6,986 nt of DNA from an uncultured Gammaproteobacteria bacterium (GTDB taxonomy: Bacteria; Pseudomonadota; Gammaproteobacteria; Chromatiales; Chromatiaceae), in assembly GCA_937926265.1 (NCBI GenBank), contig CALAZS010000056.1:1-6986 (forward strand). Direction: 5' to 3'. Made by a program: the position numbers and the translations under genes. Numbering within the stretch: the stretch's first letter is position 1; every line of letters starts with the position of its first letter. The notes beneath the pieces are model-generated. The model searched no databases, was not told where the DNA came from, and saw nothing but the letters and a program-made list of their open reading frames with translations. Shown here one piece after another: positions 6,117 to 6,986 of the stretch.

Positions 6117-6884
6117 ATGAACTCTCCTTCAAAACAACCCGGTGAACGTCTGCAAAAAGTTCTGGCAACTTCCGGGCTCGGTTCACGTCGAGAAATAGAA
6201 CGCTGGATACAGGCAGGGCGTTTATCCATTAACGGTCGCAAAGCCATACTGGGTGATCGTGTGACTGAAGAAGACAAGATCATGCTCGATGGCAAAGTCA
6301 TCAGCAAGAAACGTTTAAAAGACGTTGAGCGCCGGGTGATTATGTATAACAAGCCTGAAGGTGAACTGGTCACCCGTTCTGATCCTGAAGGTCGCAAGAC
6401 TGTATTCACGCATTTACCAAGACTTGATAAAGGCCGCTGGATTGCAGTTGGTCGCCTGGATATCAACAGCGCAGGGCTTTTGTTGTTTACAACAGATGGC
6501 CAACTGGCTAACCAGTTAATGCATCCAAAACAGCAGATAGAGCGTGAATATGCTGTACGTGTGATGGGTGAAGTTAAAGATGATCAGCTAAAGCAACTGG
6601 TTAATGGTGTTGAGCTCGAAGATGGTTTTGCCCGGTTTGAAGATATCGTTGCTTCCGGTGGAGAAGGTATAAACCGTTGGTTTCATGTTGTCATCATGGA
6701 AGGCAGAAACCGTGAGGTTCGCAGGCTGTGGGAATCTGTTGGTTTGAAAGTGAACCGTCTTAAGCGTGTGCGCTTTGGTAATATCTTTTTAGACAGCAGC
6801 GTTAAGGTGGGTCAGTGGCGAGACCTGGACCCCAAGGAAATGCAGGAACTTTCAAAAATAGCTCGTGATAACTCAGAACAGTAA
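6117..6884 (+). CDS. rluB: 23S rRNA pseudouridine synthase, RluB type
   Basis: RsuA/RluB-family enzyme that isomerises a uridine to pseudouridine in 23S rRNA; RluB of E. coli acts on U2605, in the peptidyl-transferase region. Length is 255 residues. Seen: an N-terminal S4 RNA-binding domain (about 9-70: ERLQKVLATSGLGSRREIE, then AGRLSINGR); the MYNKPEGE segment opening the catalytic domain; the catalytic loop GRLDINSAGLLLFTTDG from 112 with catalytic Asp115 (Ser replaces the usual Thr after Asn); and the late motifs MEGRNREVRRLWE and RLKRVRFGNI. Placement after scpAB supports RluB over RluE/RluF. It begins 52 nt after scpB; the upstream ACAAGATA gives only a very weak Shine-Dalgarno, but the N-terminus aligns with the family, so the start is likely within a few codons. 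It lacks the longer C-terminal tail of the E. coli protein. Confidence 0.94.
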   Translation: MNSPSKQPGERLQKVLATSGLGSRREIERWIQAGRLSINGRKAILGDRVTEEDKIMLDGKVISKKRLKDVERRVIMYNKPEGELVTRSDPEGRKTVFTHLPRLDKGRWIAVGRLDINSAGLLLFTTDGQLANQLMHPKQQIEREYAVRVMGEVKDDQLKQLVNGVELEDGFARFEDIVASGGEGINRWFHVVIMEGRNREVRRLWESVGLKVNRLKRVRFGNIFLDSSVKVGQWRDLDPKEMQELSKIARDNSEQ

Positions 6885-6890
6885 AAAATA

Positions 6891-6951
6891 ATCCGCCAGG
6901 GTCGTAATTTTTTATCTTAACGGGGGGATAGCGAGCACGACCCTGGCAGAT
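6891..6951. repeat. Long inverted repeat after rluB (terminator-like or REP-like)
   Basis: 15-nt arms, ATCCGCCAGGGTCGT at 6891-6905 and ACGACCCTGGCAGAT at 6937-6951, pair with one mismatch across a 31-nt interior. The interior has a T-run (6908-6913), a G-run (6922-6927) and a small inner TATC/GATA pair. It begins 6 nt after the rluB stop and probably marks the operon end, but the T-run lies inside the loop rather than after the stem, so it is not a typical intrinsic terminator. Confidence 0.6.
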
Positions 6952-6968
6952 CCTGAAATTTTCAGGAT
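6950..6968. repeat. Palindrome ATCCTGAAATTTTCAGGAT
   Basis: Perfect 9-nt arms around a single T, immediately after the larger inverted repeat. As RNA it gives about a 7-bp stem with an AATTT loop. It could be an operator-like site, a small bidirectional terminator, or part of a composite repeat extending past the window. Confidence 0.5.
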
Positions 6969-6986
6969 TCAATCACGACTCAATCA
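6969..6986. repeat. Direct repeat TCAATCA-CGAC-TCAATCA at window edge
   Basis: Two identical 7-mers separated by 4 nt, with an 11-nt period close to one helical turn. The window ends here, so it is unclear whether the pattern continues. Confidence 0.35.

Noticed and set aside
6107..6466. Minus-strand 119-codon frame under rluB
   Set aside because: Antisense to the S4 and early catalytic domains of rluB; no recognised domain.
6891..6951. tRNA or other standard structured RNA after rluB
   Set aside because: No cloverleaf, T-loop GTTCRANNC sequence or CCA end; only a single long stem with a large loop.
1..6986. Defence system, CRISPR, prophage or biosynthetic cluster
   Set aside because: Every long confident frame is explained by a porin, a transporter and housekeeping genes. 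No spaced direct repeats of CRISPR type, nuclease, integrase or transposase was seen.

Overview
The window looks like a chromosomal segment of a gammaproteobacterium with mid-40s % GC (estimated by eye). It uses Smc–ScpAB rather than MukBEF for chromosome condensation. The order trpS–scpA–scpB–rluB is an arrangement I associate with non-enteric gammaproteobacteria. The outer-membrane porin and the BCCT osmolyte transporter upstream fit a Gram-negative, probably marine, brackish or host-associated lifestyle, but that is inference. I cannot assign a genus.

Layout, all genes on the + strand: (1) the 3' part of a general porin gene, cut by the window start (1-963). (2) A 72-nt gap with a small hairpin, then a full-length BCCT-family betaine/choline/carnitine transporter (1036-2619). 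(3) A 230-nt gap holding a short palindrome, a very AT-rich block and a possible promoter. (4) trpS (2850-4067), starting at TTG and encoding a long TrpRS with an inserted segment and a four-cysteine motif close to the known [4Fe-4S] TrpRS motif. (5) scpA (4068-4904), whose GTG directly abuts the trpS stop. (6) A 302-nt gap with two related, oppositely oriented, MITE-like inverted-repeat elements. (7) scpB (5207-6064) with a long acidic, repeat-containing tail. (8) rluB (6117-6884), followed by a long inverted repeat and a second palindrome at the window edge.

The porin and transporter form an envelope-uptake pair. trpS–scpA–scpB–rluB is probably one housekeeping operon linking tryptophan charging, chromosome condensation and 23S rRNA pseudouridylation, although the repeats between scpA and scpB could uncouple its two halves. 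I see no defence system, CRISPR array, tRNA, rRNA, transposase or prophage gene. The most notable signals are the repeat pair between scpA and scpB, whose arms differ in sequence between copies but stay self-complementary, and the predicted Fe-S cluster in TrpRS.
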